Program-made: the position numbers and the translations under genes
Shown: positions 1-7,819 of the stretch, in pieces
Numbering within the stretch: position 1 is the stretch's first letter
Layout of the letters: every line of letters starts with the position of its first letter
Notes under the pieces: model-generated
Told to the model about the DNA's origin: nothing
Database searches by the model: none
The model's input: only the letters and a program-made list of their open reading frames with translations
Assembly (NCBI GenBank): GCA_022865455.1
Contig: JALHSY010000007.1
Coordinates: 1 to 34,525 of the forward strand
Source: Candidatus Bathyarchaeota archaeon
GTDB taxonomy: Archaea > Thermoproteota > Bathyarchaeia > Bathyarchaeales > Bathycorpusculaceae
Reading direction: 5' to 3'
Length of the DNA: 34,525 nucleotides

Positions 1-1236
1 GCGTTCACCGCTACGCAGATTCCTGGGATAGAAGGACGAGTGTATCCAACGGAGCTTGCAGGACCAAGTTATCCGAAAGGCATACCAATCTATCCGGAAG
101 AGAAGCTGCCTGAACTGATAAAGCAACAGGACATCGACGAAATTGTTTTCGCGTACAGCGATGTCTCTCACGAGTATGTTATGCACAAGGCTTCCGCGGC
201 GTTGGCAAGCGGCGCGGATTTTCGCCTAATGGGCCCAAAAACAACGATGTTGAAGGCGAAAGTTCCTGTTGTTGCAGTCGGCGCAGTCAGAACAGGCTCG
301 GGGAAGAGCCAGACTTCACGGCAGGTTGCGAAAATACTGAAAAGTAAGGGCTTGCGGGTTGCCGCCATCAGACATCCGATGCCGTATGGTGATTTGAGAA
401 AGCAGATCTGGCAGCGTTTCGCTTCCTACGAGGACTTGGACAAGCACCAGTGCACAATCGAGGAGAGAGAGGAATATGAACCACACATTGATAATGGCAT
501 AATTGTCTATGCAGGAGTTGACTACGCGGAGATTCTGAGGGAGGCAGAGAAGGAAGCAGACGTCATCGTTTGGGACGGAGGCAACAACGACATGCCCTTC
601 TATAGGCCAGACCTAAACATCGTCGTAGCCGATCCGCACAGAGCTGGGCATGAACTTCTGTATTACCCAGGGGAAACCAACATTCGAATGGCGAACGTAA
701 TAATAGTGAACAAGGTTGACACGGCAGACCCAGCGAAGGTGAAGCAGGTCAAGGAAAACATAAAGATGCTTAACCCGAACGCCACAGTGCTGGATGCAGC
801 TTCACCAATAACTGTGGATAAGCCCGAGTTGATTAGAGGAAAACGAGTGCTAGCAATTGAAGATGGACCGACGATAACTCACGGCAGCATGCCATACGGA
901 GCAGCTGTAATCATAGCAAAGAACCTCGGCGCAAGCGAGATCGTTGACCCAAGACCCTACGCGGTGGGCTCGATAAAGGAAGCCTACAAGAAATACCCGC
1001 ATCTGGGGGCGCTACTTCCTGCATTGGGGTACGGTGAGAAGCAAGTGGCTGAACTTAAGGAGACCATCGATCGCATACCGTGCGATGTCGTAGTGCTTGG
1101 CACACCAATTGACTTGAGAAGAGTCATAACCATCAAACAGCCAACCGTCAGAGCCAAGTATGAGCTCAAGGTGCTAGGACCAGTCTCGCTTGAGCAGATT
1201 CTGCAAGAGTTCCTTCAAAGAAGCGAAAAACAATGA
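1..1236 (+). CDS. COG2403-family predicted GTPase / cyclic 2,3-diphosphoglycerate synthetase-like protein (5'-truncated)
   Basis: The frame is open to the first base of the window, so the start lies upstream; 411 residues are visible. The GTG at 40 is an internal codon, because the residues before it (AFTATQIPGIEGR) read as a normal part of this family. A P-loop-like segment (VRTGSGKS) is followed by a DGGNND segment that may serve as the Walker B/G3 element and by NKVD, a GTPase G4-like guanine-specificity motif. These features fit COG2403, whose members resemble cyclic 2,3-diphosphoglycerate synthetase; the physiological substrate is not established. Its stop overlaps the next start (ATGA at 1233), which implies translational coupling to the cyclophilin-fold gene. 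The family call is fairly safe; the reaction is not. Confidence 0.8.
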   Translation, partial: AFTATQIPGIEGRVYPTELAGPSYPKGIPIYPEEKLPELIKQQDIDEIVFAYSDVSHEYVMHKASAALASGADFRLMGPKTTMLKAKVPVVAVGAVRTGSGKSQTSRQVAKILKSKGLRVAAIRHPMPYGDLRKQIWQRFASYEDLDKHQCTIEEREEYEPHIDNGIIVYAGVDYAEILREAEKEADVIVWDGGNNDMPFYRPDLNIVVADPHRAGHELLYYPGETNIRMANVIIVNKVDTADPAKVKQVKENIKMLNPNATVLDAASPITVDKPELIRGKRVLAIEDGPTITHGSMPYGAAVIIAKNLGASEIVDPRPYAVGSIKEAYKKYPHLGALLPALGYGEKQVAELKETIDRIPCDVVVLGTPIDLRRVITIKQPTVRAKYELKVLGPVSLEQILQEFLQRSEKQ

Positions 1237-1622
1237 GCAACGAAAACACAGAAATTTCCCGCATAAAAGTAAAATTCACCATCGAAGCGCTGGGAGAGGC
1301 GGAAGGAGAACTTGTACGCTTCTTGGCGCCAAGAACCATCAACATGATAGTCAGAAAACTTCCCTTAGAGGGAAGAGCAGCGTTGTGGAAGGAAGAAGTC
1401 TATTTTGAAACACCAATAAAGATGGGAGAAGAGAAAGCGAAAGGCACAGTTGAAAACGGAACCATAGCGTTTTGGCCCATGGGAAGCGCCATATGCATAT
1501 TCTATGGAGAATCGCAGCCATACAGCCCCGTGAACATTCTAGGCAAAATAACCAAGAACTTGGAATTGTTCAAGCAAGTAAAGAGCGGAACAAAAATCAG
1601 AGTGGAGCTACTAGTAGACTAG
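1233..1622 (+). CDS. Cyclophilin-like fold protein (DUF369/COG2164 type)
   Basis: A 129-residue, probably cytoplasmic protein. Its length and pattern (IKVKFTIE near the N terminus, the central segment GTIAFWPMGSAICIFYG, then a PYSPVNILGKI turn) match the small archaeal and bacterial cyclophilin-fold family typified by TM1367. Members have a cyclophilin-like beta barrel, but prolyl isomerase activity is not established, so no enzyme function is assigned. It starts at an ATGA overlap with the upstream COG2403 gene, so the two are almost certainly co-transcribed. It converges with the unknown gene on the other strand, sharing 12 bases at the 3' ends. Confidence 0.7.
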   Translation: MSNENTEISRIKVKFTIEALGEAEGELVRFLAPRTINMIVRKLPLEGRAALWKEEVYFETPIKMGEEKAKGTVENGTIAFWPMGSAICIFYGESQPYSPVNILGKITKNLELFKQVKSGTKIRVELLVD

Positions 1623-2090
1623 AGAGCTTTCCTTCCAAAGTTCCAGAAGCCGCTCACATTCAGCAACTACTTCCTTTTCCTTGTTCTCACTTCTCAATAT
1701 TCTCAGGAATTCGATGCGTTTTTCAACCGAGCGTTTTTCTGCAGTACCGCCATAGTAGAGCTTGCCTTCAAGATACTCCTTCATGTGGTTGGCCTTCTGC
1801 ACAAAAAGACTAGCAGTGTCCACGGCATTCTCAACTGCATACTTGTTCGCCCAAATTTCCGCGTCAGCCTCACGCAGCTGAGTCAAACCGTCAATCTCCA
1901 TTATGCTGCGGATGTACGTTCTCAGAAAATCGTAGTAACCGGCGGTCCCAACAAGCTCTAACGCTCGTTGCACTTTGCGCTCAAAATCTGGGCTTCCCTT
2001 GATTGCCAACTGATGCTTGTAGCCACTGTCGATAAGCTCCTTCGCTCTCTGAACTTCCTCACCCGTGTACACTCTTCTCGGAAATTCCAT
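1611..2090 (-). CDS. Conserved-looking hypothetical helical protein
   Basis: A 159-residue protein that I do not recognise. It is rich in charged residues and predicted helix, with heptad-like Glu/Lys/Leu stretches at both ends, and has no signal peptide, membrane segment or cysteine-pair metal site. It starts with ATG at 2090. The only purine-rich sequence upstream is weak (AGAGG about 15 bases away), so an internal start cannot be excluded. It lies downstream of eS25 and histone on the same strand, with a 65-base gap to eS25. Coding is supported by length, by amino-acid composition and by neat packing between neighbours. The function is unknown. Confidence 0.6.
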   Translation of the reverse strand: MEFPRRVYTGEEVQRAKELIDSGYKHQLAIKGSPDFERKVQRALELVGTAGYYDFLRTYIRSIMEIDGLTQLREADAEIWANKYAVENAVDTASLFVQKANHMKEYLEGKLYYGGTAEKRSVEKRIEFLRILRSENKEKEVVAECERLLELWKESSLVY

Positions 2091-2155
2091 CTAATCATGA
2101 ACCTCTGCAAATCTATTATGAAGCGGAAAGAACGAGCGTGAATAGACGTCTGAAC

Positions 2156-2479
2156 CTAGTCTGCCTGGTATATCTTGATACTGTGGTTGCCTCCGACCCG
2201 CTTGATCACGCCGCTTTGCTCCAGTTGATCTAGAAAATCCTTAGCTGTGCTTATTCGTATGTTGAGACGTGAAGCCACCGCGTACGGTGTCAGCACATGC
2301 ATCTTCTTGAGCTCACCTAGAGTCTTCTCATTCTTCGGGTCGGGCGGAATTATCCCAGAAGGCTTCTTCTCCCTTGGTGCACCAGCCTTTTCCTTTTTCT
2401 TTTCCTTTGTCTCCTCTTCGTCTTTCTTGCCTTGCTGACGTTCGACTTGTTTGAGGCTTAGTTTCTTTTTTCCACCCAT
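2156..2479 (-). CDS. rps25e: 30S ribosomal protein eS25 (S25e)
   Basis: A small-subunit ribosomal protein with the archaeal eS25 plan. A very basic Lys/Glu-rich N-terminal tail (GGKKKLSLKQVERQQGKK) precedes a winged-helix domain near the C terminus (LTPYAVASRLNIRIS, then a recognition-helix region ending SGVIKRVGG). The open frame extends to a TTG at 2536, but the family normally begins MGGKKK, so ATG 2479 is chosen; ATG 2485 is the alternative. The stop is TAG. It lies 125 bases downstream of the histone stop on the same strand and may share its transcript. eS25 is known from TACK archaea and eukaryotes and is missing in most Euryarchaeota, which makes it one of the better lineage clues here. 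Confidence 0.88.
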   Translation of the reverse strand: MGGKKKLSLKQVERQQGKKDEEETKEKKKEKAGAPREKKPSGIIPPDPKNEKTLGELKKMHVLTPYAVASRLNIRISTAKDFLDQLEQSGVIKRVGGNHSIKIYQAD

Positions 2480-2604
2480 GTTCATCAGCTTCTGATACTG
2501 CAGTTTGCTTCGTGGTTTTTTAGGCTTTCTACGCAAGCAGAATGCTTGGCTATTTCAACTTTGTGGATGTGTTGACAAAAAGAAGGGAGATGCTTGAGTT
2601 GAAG

Positions 2605-2826
2605 CTATTTGCCCATGACCTTCTTCGCAGCGATTTCGATGTCCTCGGATTTTATCGTCTTCCTTCCAGCATGCATAGCAAAATCCAAGGCTTCTTTGGA
2701 GATTTTCACGCCGATTTCCTCTAGCGCCTTGGCCAGTTCCTTGGCTGCTGCTTCACTGACTCTGTCTGCTCCAGCTTTCTTGCACAATCTATGCATCGGA
2801 GCTACGGCCAATTCTAAATCAACCAT
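2605..2826 (-). CDS. Archaeal histone (HMf/HTa-type single histone fold)
   Basis: A 73-residue DNA-packaging protein with one complete histone fold. It shows an N-terminal [19 protein letters not shown] segment (helix 1 and loop 1), a long central helix ending at AMHAGRKT, and a terminal helix [11 protein letters not shown]. The RKT-x-K-x-E-D-I pattern is the archaeal histone loop 2. There is no tail beyond the fold, as usual for HMf-like proteins. ATG 2826 is preceded by GGAG about nine bases upstream. It has its own AT-rich promoter at about 2853-2860. The stop is TAG. Histones of this kind occur in Euryarchaeota, Thaumarchaeota and Bathyarchaeia but not in most Crenarchaeota. Confidence 0.95.
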   Translation of the reverse strand: MVDLELAVAPMHRLCKKAGADRVSEAAAKELAKALEEIGVKISKEALDFAMHAGRKTIKSEDIEIAAKKVMGK

Positions 2827-2852
2827 AAAGACTTCTCCGTAGCGTCTTTCTC

Positions 2853-2860
2853 TATTTAAA
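2853..2860 (-). promoter_or_regulatory. Probable TATA box of the histone gene
   Basis: On the minus strand this reads TTTAAATA, followed about 25 bases later by the region just before the histone ATG at 2826. A second AT-rich run (TAAATATT, 2862-2869) could serve instead and would allow a short leader containing the GGAG ribosome-binding site. The assignment rests on sequence and spacing only. Confidence 0.5.
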
Positions 2861-2911
2861 GCAATATTTAACGTTTATTGTTTGTAATCCTCGGTAAATA
2901 GCCGTGCTTCA

Positions 2912-3825
2912 TCACCCGGCGGTTCTGTCAGCGAGAGACACTAAATACTGTTCACACAGCTTTTTCACTTTCTCAACGTTGAGGAGCGCTATTTCCTTCA
3001 GGCTGTAGCTTTTCTCCAATTCACGAATGAACCCGTGGCCAAGTAAATATCCTGTCTGCGACTTGCCTTGGATGTCAAACCATGAACCGAAAAAGTCCTT
3101 TACAGAAGCACGCTCCAATCGTTCAAGGAATTCCTTAGCCAACCAGCTTCCGTGCTGTTGACACCATGAAAGCCATTTTTTGGCTTTTGCCATGTGCCAT
3201 GTCTCTTTGCCTAAGATCAGGTGCTCGTATTTTCCCGCGAAGCCCCCGCTGTAAAGTCGAAACATTGGGTCTTCCTCGTTTTTTTCGGAGGTTTCCCATT
3301 CGGTTCGCCATTTCATGTGAACGAGATGCCCCACTTCATGGGATGTCAAGCCTTTGAGCTTGCTCTTCGCGTGCCACTTCTCCTCTGCGACGTTTCCCAA
3401 CCCCAGAAGAACCGCTGGCTGGCCATCATACGTTGCGGCCCACCCCGCTCCACACCCGATGCCGACGTAGATGACGAAAACTATGTCAAAATCAAGTCCC
3501 AGTTTTTTCGAAGCCCCTGCGTAAATCTGGCCGCAGATGCCCAAGACATTGTCTCTTGCTTCTTGCATTAACTGCAGACGGAGGGTATTTGGGAGAGGAT
3601 TTTCTCTGCCACCTCATGCCAGTCTATGCCCATTTCTCCGTAGTTTTCCACTTGTTTGGCGAACAGTTCAGGCTACTTCTTCATGTAGGAGGCTCGCCAC
3701 AATCGGACCTTTTCTTTCAGGCTCTTGAAACGTGCATATGCCCAGTAGACTGAGAAATCGTTGTACGTATCTAAGACTTCACATTGCCCTTTCTTCATAC
3801 TTTGCTGGTATTCTCTGGCAAGCAT
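2912..3825 (-). pseudogene. Broken HExxH zincin-type metallopeptidase gene
   Basis: The intact 3' part (2912-3568, 218 residues) carries TSHEVGHLVH, the zinc-binding HExxH motif, followed about 40 residues later by a Glu-His pair (KYEHL) that may supply further ligands. Coding-like sequence continues upstream. ATG 3823-3825 opens a frame running to YMKK, then an in-frame TAG (plus strand 3673-3675), then PELFAKQVENYGEMGIDW onward in the same frame. Within about 3560-3575 the reading must shift by one base to join the segment before MQEARDN. One amber codon plus one apparent single-base deletion suggest gene decay or sequence errors. The 218-residue remainder could still be translated from ATG 3568. 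The exact peptidase family is not identified. Confidence 0.6.
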
Positions 3826-3857
3826 AAAAACTACTATTGCCTGATTGAAAGAGGAAA

Positions 3858-3866
3858 CTATAAAAG
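3858..3866 (+). promoter_or_regulatory. Probable TATA box of tatD
   Basis: CTATAAAAG preceded by GAAA (a BRE-like purine run) lies 40 bases before the tatD ATG. It predicts a transcript start near 3885 and a leader of about 20 bases that contains AAGTGAT, a fair match to the archaeal ribosome-binding consensus. Confidence 0.55.
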
Positions 3867-3905
3867 CGGTTACAAGGCGAGGGGTATGCTCAAAGTGATA
3901 TCCCA

Positions 3906-4685
3906 ATGAGGTTTGTCGACGCACACATCCATCTCTCAGATGAAGAATACTCTGGATGCATCGAGGAAATTGTGAAAGAAGCAAAAAAAGCGAACGTTAC
4001 CGCTCTGGTTTCAAACTCGATGGATCTAAAGACAAGCATCGAAAGTCTGCGGTTATCTAACAAATACGAAGGAATGGTTTATGCTGCCTTGGGAATTCAC
4101 CCGTGGAACGTGGACGCCCTGAGCGAAGAGGAACTGCAGCAGACATCAGAATTGATTCTGAAAGAAAGGCAAAACAGTGCGCTGGTCGCGATAGGAGAAA
4201 TAGGTTTAGACCACAAGTACAAGTCGATATGGGAAAAGCAGTTGAAAGTTTTTGACAAGATGCTGAGGCTTGGCGAAAAACTTGACCTGCCAGTCATAAT
4301 CCATTCCCGCGGCACAACAGCACAGATAGTGGAAATGCTCCCATCCTACAACTTGAAAAAGGTCTTGCTGCACTGGTTCAGCAACCCAATAAGCGTACTA
4401 GCCAAAGCCGTTGAGAAGGGCTACTACATATCTGAAGGCGCGCCAACGGTCTATTCAAACGGCATACGCGACGTTGTCAAAAAAGTGCCATTGCCTAACT
4501 TGCTGACAGAAACCGACGGCCCCGTGCGGTTTTTCAAACCGCCTTTTGAAGGAAAAAGAACGACACCGGCCTTCATACCAACCGTGGTCAAAGCCATGGC
4601 CGAAATCAAGAAAACAAGTGTTGAAACCGTCGCCGAGCAACTAATTGAGAATTTTGAAAGCTTCTTCACAGTAAGGTTAAATTAG
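3906..4685 (+). CDS. tatD: TatD-family metal-dependent hydrolase
   Basis: A 259-residue TIM-barrel amidohydrolase-superfamily protein, the normal TatD length. The expected metal ligands are all visible: DAHIH (H7, H9), GEIGLD (E98), HSRG (H133), the HW motif (H156) and TETDGP (D204). GIHPW at 63-67 is another family signature. TatD proteins are cytoplasmic, divalent-metal-dependent phosphoesterases with 3'-5' DNase activity in bacteria; archaeal roles are less defined. A typical TATA box and a purine-rich leader precede ATG 3906. It stands alone, with the eS17 gene 90 bases downstream. Confidence 0.88.
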   Translation: MRFVDAHIHLSDEEYSGCIEEIVKEAKKANVTALVSNSMDLKTSIESLRLSNKYEGMVYAALGIHPWNVDALSEEELQQTSELILKERQNSALVAIGEIGLDHKYKSIWEKQLKVFDKMLRLGEKLDLPVIIHSRGTTAQIVEMLPSYNLKKVLLHWFSNPISVLAKAVEKGYYISEGAPTVYSNGIRDVVKKVPLPNLLTETDGPVRFFKPPFEGKRTTPAFIPTVVKAMAEIKKTSVETVAEQLIENFESFFTVRLN

Positions 4686-4775
4686 CCTTGTTGCTTTACT
4701 GAAGGCTACTTAGGCCCATCATGGACCGTTGGAGGAAATGAGCAGCCAAGTGCCTACTCGGAGGAAAGCAATGGT

Positions 4776-5033
4776 TTGGGAAATGTGAGAACCGACCAAA
4801 TAAAGCGAACAGTCAAGGAGCTTATCAGACGTTTCCCTAACAAATTCTCCAACAATTTTGAAGAAAACAAACATCTTGTAAGCCTACTTACACAAGGAAC
4901 AACCATAAAAATAAGAAACCAGATAGCAGGCTACATAACCCGCCGCCTCGCAGGAGAGGAAGAAGAAATTCCAAGCGAGGCCCTCCCACAGGAACAGCAA
5001 CAAGCGGCAGGAGAAGGCCAGGCGCCCGACTGA
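4776..5033 (+). CDS. rps17e: 30S ribosomal protein eS17 (S17e)
   Basis: A small-subunit ribosomal protein. The N-terminal 60 residues match archaeal eS17: GNVRTDQIKRTVKELI at the start, FPNKFSNNFEENK, then KIRNQIAGYITR. The start is TTG at 4776, chosen because the family begins MGNVRT and no in-frame ATG exists; GGAGG at 4760-4764 is 11 bases upstream. An out-of-frame ATG at 4771 sits at a better distance from that site but opens only a five-codon reading (stop at 4786-4788). The protein carries an acidic, Gln/Ala/Pro-rich C-terminal tail of about 25 residues beyond the usual archaeal core, probably disordered. Confidence 0.9.
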   Translation: MGNVRTDQIKRTVKELIRRFPNKFSNNFEENKHLVSLLTQGTTIKIRNQIAGYITRRLAGEEEEIPSEALPQEQQQAAGEGQAPD

Positions 5034-5076
5034 GAGCTTCTGACACAGCAGAAGTAAATGAAAGGAGCAGAGGCAC

Positions 5077-5451
5077 ATGATGGACGAATACAGAAAAGGA
5101 TGGGCATTACGTTACTTGCGCGAGGCAAGAGCCGAGCTTGAGGCCGCAAGAAAAATGCCTTACATGGCTCCGAGCCTTGTTCTGGAAGCGATTAGAAAAG
5201 CGCGGAACGCCATCTACTACAGTCTCGGAGAACCTGCATTCATAGAGATCGTCATACGGGAAACGGTGGAAAGAGCACAGACGATAGAAGACCCAGTTCT
5301 AAAATGCTTGGTAGAAATTGAAGGGACAATTCAGCGGCTTGCGCAGGTTGAAGAGATGGACGGGGAAAGAGCCATGAAACAGGCGGACGACCTAGTGCGG
5401 TTAGCCTCAGACATAGTTGAAACTGTGATTGGGGAAAAAATAGAGGACTAG
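5077..5451 (+). CDS. Hypothetical helical protein, possibly HEPN-like
   Basis: A 124-residue, all-helical-looking protein whose family I cannot name with confidence. The arrangement of helix 1 (ALRYLREARAELEAARK) and helix 2 (VLEAIRKARNAIYYSLG) recalls HEPN four-helix bundles. The diagnostic R-x4-6-H motif is not evident, so RNase activity should not be assumed. AAGGAG at 5062-5067 lies nine bases before ATG 5077, supporting this start, though a second ATG follows directly. It lies 43 bases downstream of eS17 on the same strand, so it may share that operon and act in translation or RNA biology. That link is contextual only. Confidence 0.6.
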   Translation: MMDEYRKGWALRYLREARAELEAARKMPYMAPSLVLEAIRKARNAIYYSLGEPAFIEIVIRETVERAQTIEDPVLKCLVEIEGTIQRLAQVEEMDGERAMKQADDLVRLASDIVETVIGEKIED

Positions 5452-5458
5452 GGAAAGA

Positions 5459-6631
5459 TTACCTGTTTTTGAGAGCCTTAGCTATTCGGTCTAGAGCCTT
5501 CTTTATGTTTTCAACTGAATTAGCGAAGGACAAACGCAGGTGGCCTTCACCGTATTTTCCGAAGGATGTTCCCGGCAGAACCGCCACGCCTGCCGTATTA
5601 AGCAGGTAATCGCCGAGCTTGCGGCAGTCCATGCCTGTTTTTGTTATGTTTGGAAACACGTAGAAAGCTCCGCGCGGCTTCTTGCACGTGATGCCCTCGA
5701 TGTTGTTCAAGCCTGAGACTATGACTTCTCTCCTCTTCTTGAACTCGGCAACCATCTTCTCAGGCTCTGTTTGCGGTCCCTTCAGTGCTTCGACGCCAGC
5801 CATCTGGGTAAAGGCGCACGTACACGAGTTCGAGTTAGTCATCAGCTGCGCAACTTTCAAGGCCAAGTCCTTCTGCATCACGCCGTAGCCGAGTCTCCAG
5901 CCGGTCATGGCGTAGGTCTTTGAGAAACCGTCCAGCAGTATCGTTTTCTCCTTCATTCCGCTGAACTGAGTGATGCTCTCATCTCTACCCTCATAGATTA
6001 ATCTGCTGTAAATCTCGTCGGCGAGCACGAACACGTCGTCCCTATGTGCGATGCAGTCGGCAATGACTTTCAATTGCTCTCTGGTTATGATGCCGCCTGT
6101 CGGGTTTTCGGGCGAGTTGATGATAATCATCTTAGTCTTCTTAGTTATTTTCTGTTTAACATATTCAGGGTCGAGACTGAAGTCGTTCTCCTCTTTAAGA
6201 GGTATGGGCACAGGTTTGGCGCCGACAAAGTTTATCAAAGACTCGTAGATTGGAAAGCCCGGGTTCGGGTAGAGCACTTCGTCACCTGGATTTACCAAGG
6301 CCAGTATACTGAAGAACATTATCGGCTTGGCGCCAGGCGTCACGACAACCTCGTCTGCGCTGACGTTTATGTTTCGTGTTTTGGAAATGTATTCTGCGAT
6401 GGCTTGTCTCAGTTCTGGAATGCCTGCGGATGGAACGTAGTGAGTGTAGCCTGAATTCATGGCTTTTGTGGCGGCTTCTTTGATGTTCTTAGGTGTGTCA
6501 AAATCTGGTTCGCCGATTTCCAAGTGCACAACATCTTTCCCTTGTTTCTCAAGCGCTTTCGCCTTGGCGAGCACCTCAAAGGCTGTTTCGGTTCCTAGAG
6601 TCTCCATTCTCTTTGCAAAGATGGAATCCAC
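5459..6631 (-). CDS. Class I/II PLP-dependent aminotransferase (aspartate aminotransferase-like)
   Basis: A 390-residue fold-type I aminotransferase of normal length. It shows the PLP-binding features of the AspC/AspB group: SPENPTGG with the pyridine-interacting Asn at about 176, ADEIYS (Asp205), and SKTYAMTGWRLG with the Schiff-base Lys238. LRLSFANS near the C terminus supplies the carboxylate-binding Arg. The start is GTG 6631, supported by AGGTGAT six bases upstream and by DSIFAKRM as a family-like N terminus. The amino-acid preference (Asp, Ala, Ser or broad) cannot be decided from sequence. It follows the hydroxyacid dehydrogenase gene, so a serine/hydroxypyruvate or glycine/glyoxylate role is plausible. 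Confidence 0.85.
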   Translation of the reverse strand: MDSIFAKRMETLGTETAFEVLAKAKALEKQGKDVVHLEIGEPDFDTPKNIKEAATKAMNSGYTHYVPSAGIPELRQAIAEYISKTRNINVSADEVVVTPGAKPIMFFSILALVNPGDEVLYPNPGFPIYESLINFVGAKPVPIPLKEENDFSLDPEYVKQKITKKTKMIIINSPENPTGGIITREQLKVIADCIAHRDDVFVLADEIYSRLIYEGRDESITQFSGMKEKTILLDGFSKTYAMTGWRLGYGVMQKDLALKVAQLMTNSNSCTCAFTQMAGVEALKGPQTEPEKMVAEFKKRREVIVSGLNNIEGITCKKPRGAFYVFPNITKTGMDCRKLGDYLLNTAGVAVLPGTSFGKYGEGHLRLSFANSVENIKKALDRIAKALKNR

Positions 6632-6677
6632 TTAAATCACCTTTGTGTGAAAGGAAATTAGAGGTAGGAAGACATGG

Positions 6678-6686
6678 GTATTTAAC
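6678..6686 (-). promoter_or_regulatory. Probable TATA box of the aminotransferase gene
   Basis: On the minus strand this reads GTTAAATAC. It predicts a transcript start near 6655 and a leader of about 25 bases with the AGGTGAT ribosome-binding site before GTG 6631. This suggests the aminotransferase can be transcribed independently of the upstream reductase gene. Confidence 0.45.
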
Positions 6687-6717
6687 TATTACAGTTTGGT
6701 CAACCGCAAATCGATGT

Positions 6718-7722
6718 TCAAAACTGCCTTGTTAACGGTCGCACTTTCAGCACGTCTGGGTTGATGAGGTTTGGCGGTTTCTTCCCTTCAAAGAATGCTA
6801 TGAGATTGTCAGCCACCATCTCCGCCATCTTGGAGCGAGTTTCGTAGCTGGCGCTTGAAATGTGCGGAGCAACAACCACGTTGTCAAGCTTGAGCAGAGG
6901 ATTGGCCAACGACGTAGGTTCCTGCTCGAAAACGTCAAGTCCAGCACCTGCTATTCGGCCTTCATTGAGAGCCTCGTACAGAGCTTTTTCGTCAACAACG
7001 GGCCCGCGAGAATTGTTTATCAGGTAAGCAGTCTTCTTCATCAGCCTGAGCTTTTCGGCGTTTATCAGATGATGCGTTTCCTTCATAAGCGGAACGTGAA
7101 CGCTGACAAAGTCCGACTGTTTCAAAAGCTCGTCCAAATCAACTTTCTTTGCGCCAAAGTCCTTCTCCATCTCTGGTCTCGGTATCACATCATAGAAGAG
7201 GATTTTCATGCTGAATCCGGTTGCTCTCTTCGCCACAGCGTAGCCTATTCTTCCTGCGCCCACGATACCCATTGTTGCACCGTAAACGTCTCTCCCCTGC
7301 AGCATGGCGGGGTGCCAACCGACTTTCCATTTTCCCATGCGTACGTATTTGTCAGCTTCAACGACCCGCCTTGCAAGAGCCATCAGAAGTGTCCATGCGA
7401 AGTCAGCCGTCGTGTCTGTTAACACTTCAGGGGTGTTTGACACGTAGATACCTCTCTTTGTGGCCTCTTGCACGTCTACGTTATCGAAGCCAACTGCAAG
7501 TTGCGCGATCATCTTCAGTTTAGGTGCTGCATCAAACACTTCAGCGTCTATCTTGTCGGACAGCAACGTGGCAAGAGCATCAACATCTTTGGCCTTCTCT
7601 ATGATGGTCTTCTTCGGCGGCGGAGCATACTCAGGCCAAACTTCAGCATCAAATCTTTCCATGATTATCTTCAGACCCCTTTCTGGAAGTTCACGAGTAA
7701 CGTAAACCTTAGGTTTCGGCAC
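6718..7722 (-). CDS. gyaR: Glyoxylate/hydroxypyruvate reductase (D-2-hydroxyacid dehydrogenase)
   Basis: This NAD(P)H-dependent enzyme would reduce glyoxylate to glycolate and/or hydroxypyruvate to D-glycerate. Numbered from GTG 7722 it has 334 residues, the length of archaeal GyaR. The Rossmann motif GAGRIG is at 155-160, the substrate-binding and catalytic set is R239 (NNSRGP), E268 (DVFEQEP) and H287 (APHISS), and an AVGFDN motif lies near 76-81. The frame extends to a TTG at 7749. GTG 7722 is preferred because AGGTGGAT lies just upstream and MPKPKVYVTRELPE matches the family N terminus. It is divergent from glycerate 2-kinase and upstream of the aminotransferase. Substrate preference is inferred from similarity. 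Confidence 0.85.
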   Translation of the reverse strand: MPKPKVYVTRELPERGLKIIMERFDAEVWPEYAPPPKKTIIEKAKDVDALATLLSDKIDAEVFDAAPKLKMIAQLAVGFDNVDVQEATKRGIYVSNTPEVLTDTTADFAWTLLMALARRVVEADKYVRMGKWKVGWHPAMLQGRDVYGATMGIVGAGRIGYAVAKRATGFSMKILFYDVIPRPEMEKDFGAKKVDLDELLKQSDFVSVHVPLMKETHHLINAEKLRLMKKTAYLINNSRGPVVDEKALYEALNEGRIAGAGLDVFEQEPTSLANPLLKLDNVVVAPHISSASYETRSKMAEMVADNLIAFFEGKKPPNLINPDVLKVRPLTRQF

Positions 7723-7819
7723 GATATCCACCTGACTTTGATTCTGCAAAATTCTTTATTAGCATTGACTTATTACACTTACGCATCAACCCCCGGAAAA
7801 TCAGCAACAGGCAATCCAA

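Noticed and set aside
3673-3675. In-frame TAG read as pyrrolysine
   Set aside because: The same gene has a frameshift about 100 bases further on, no pyl genes are in the window, and TAG ends many normal genes here (eS25, histone, tatD, hdrA, korC).
3886-3909. Seven-codon frame just before tatD
   Set aside because: It coincides with the predicted transcript start and overlaps the tatD ATG, but it has no ribosome-binding site and is short enough to be chance.
5077-5451. HEPN toxin of a toxin-antitoxin pair
   Set aside because: The R-x4-6-H catalytic motif is not visible and there is no nucleotidyltransferase (MNT) partner; the neighbour is eS17.
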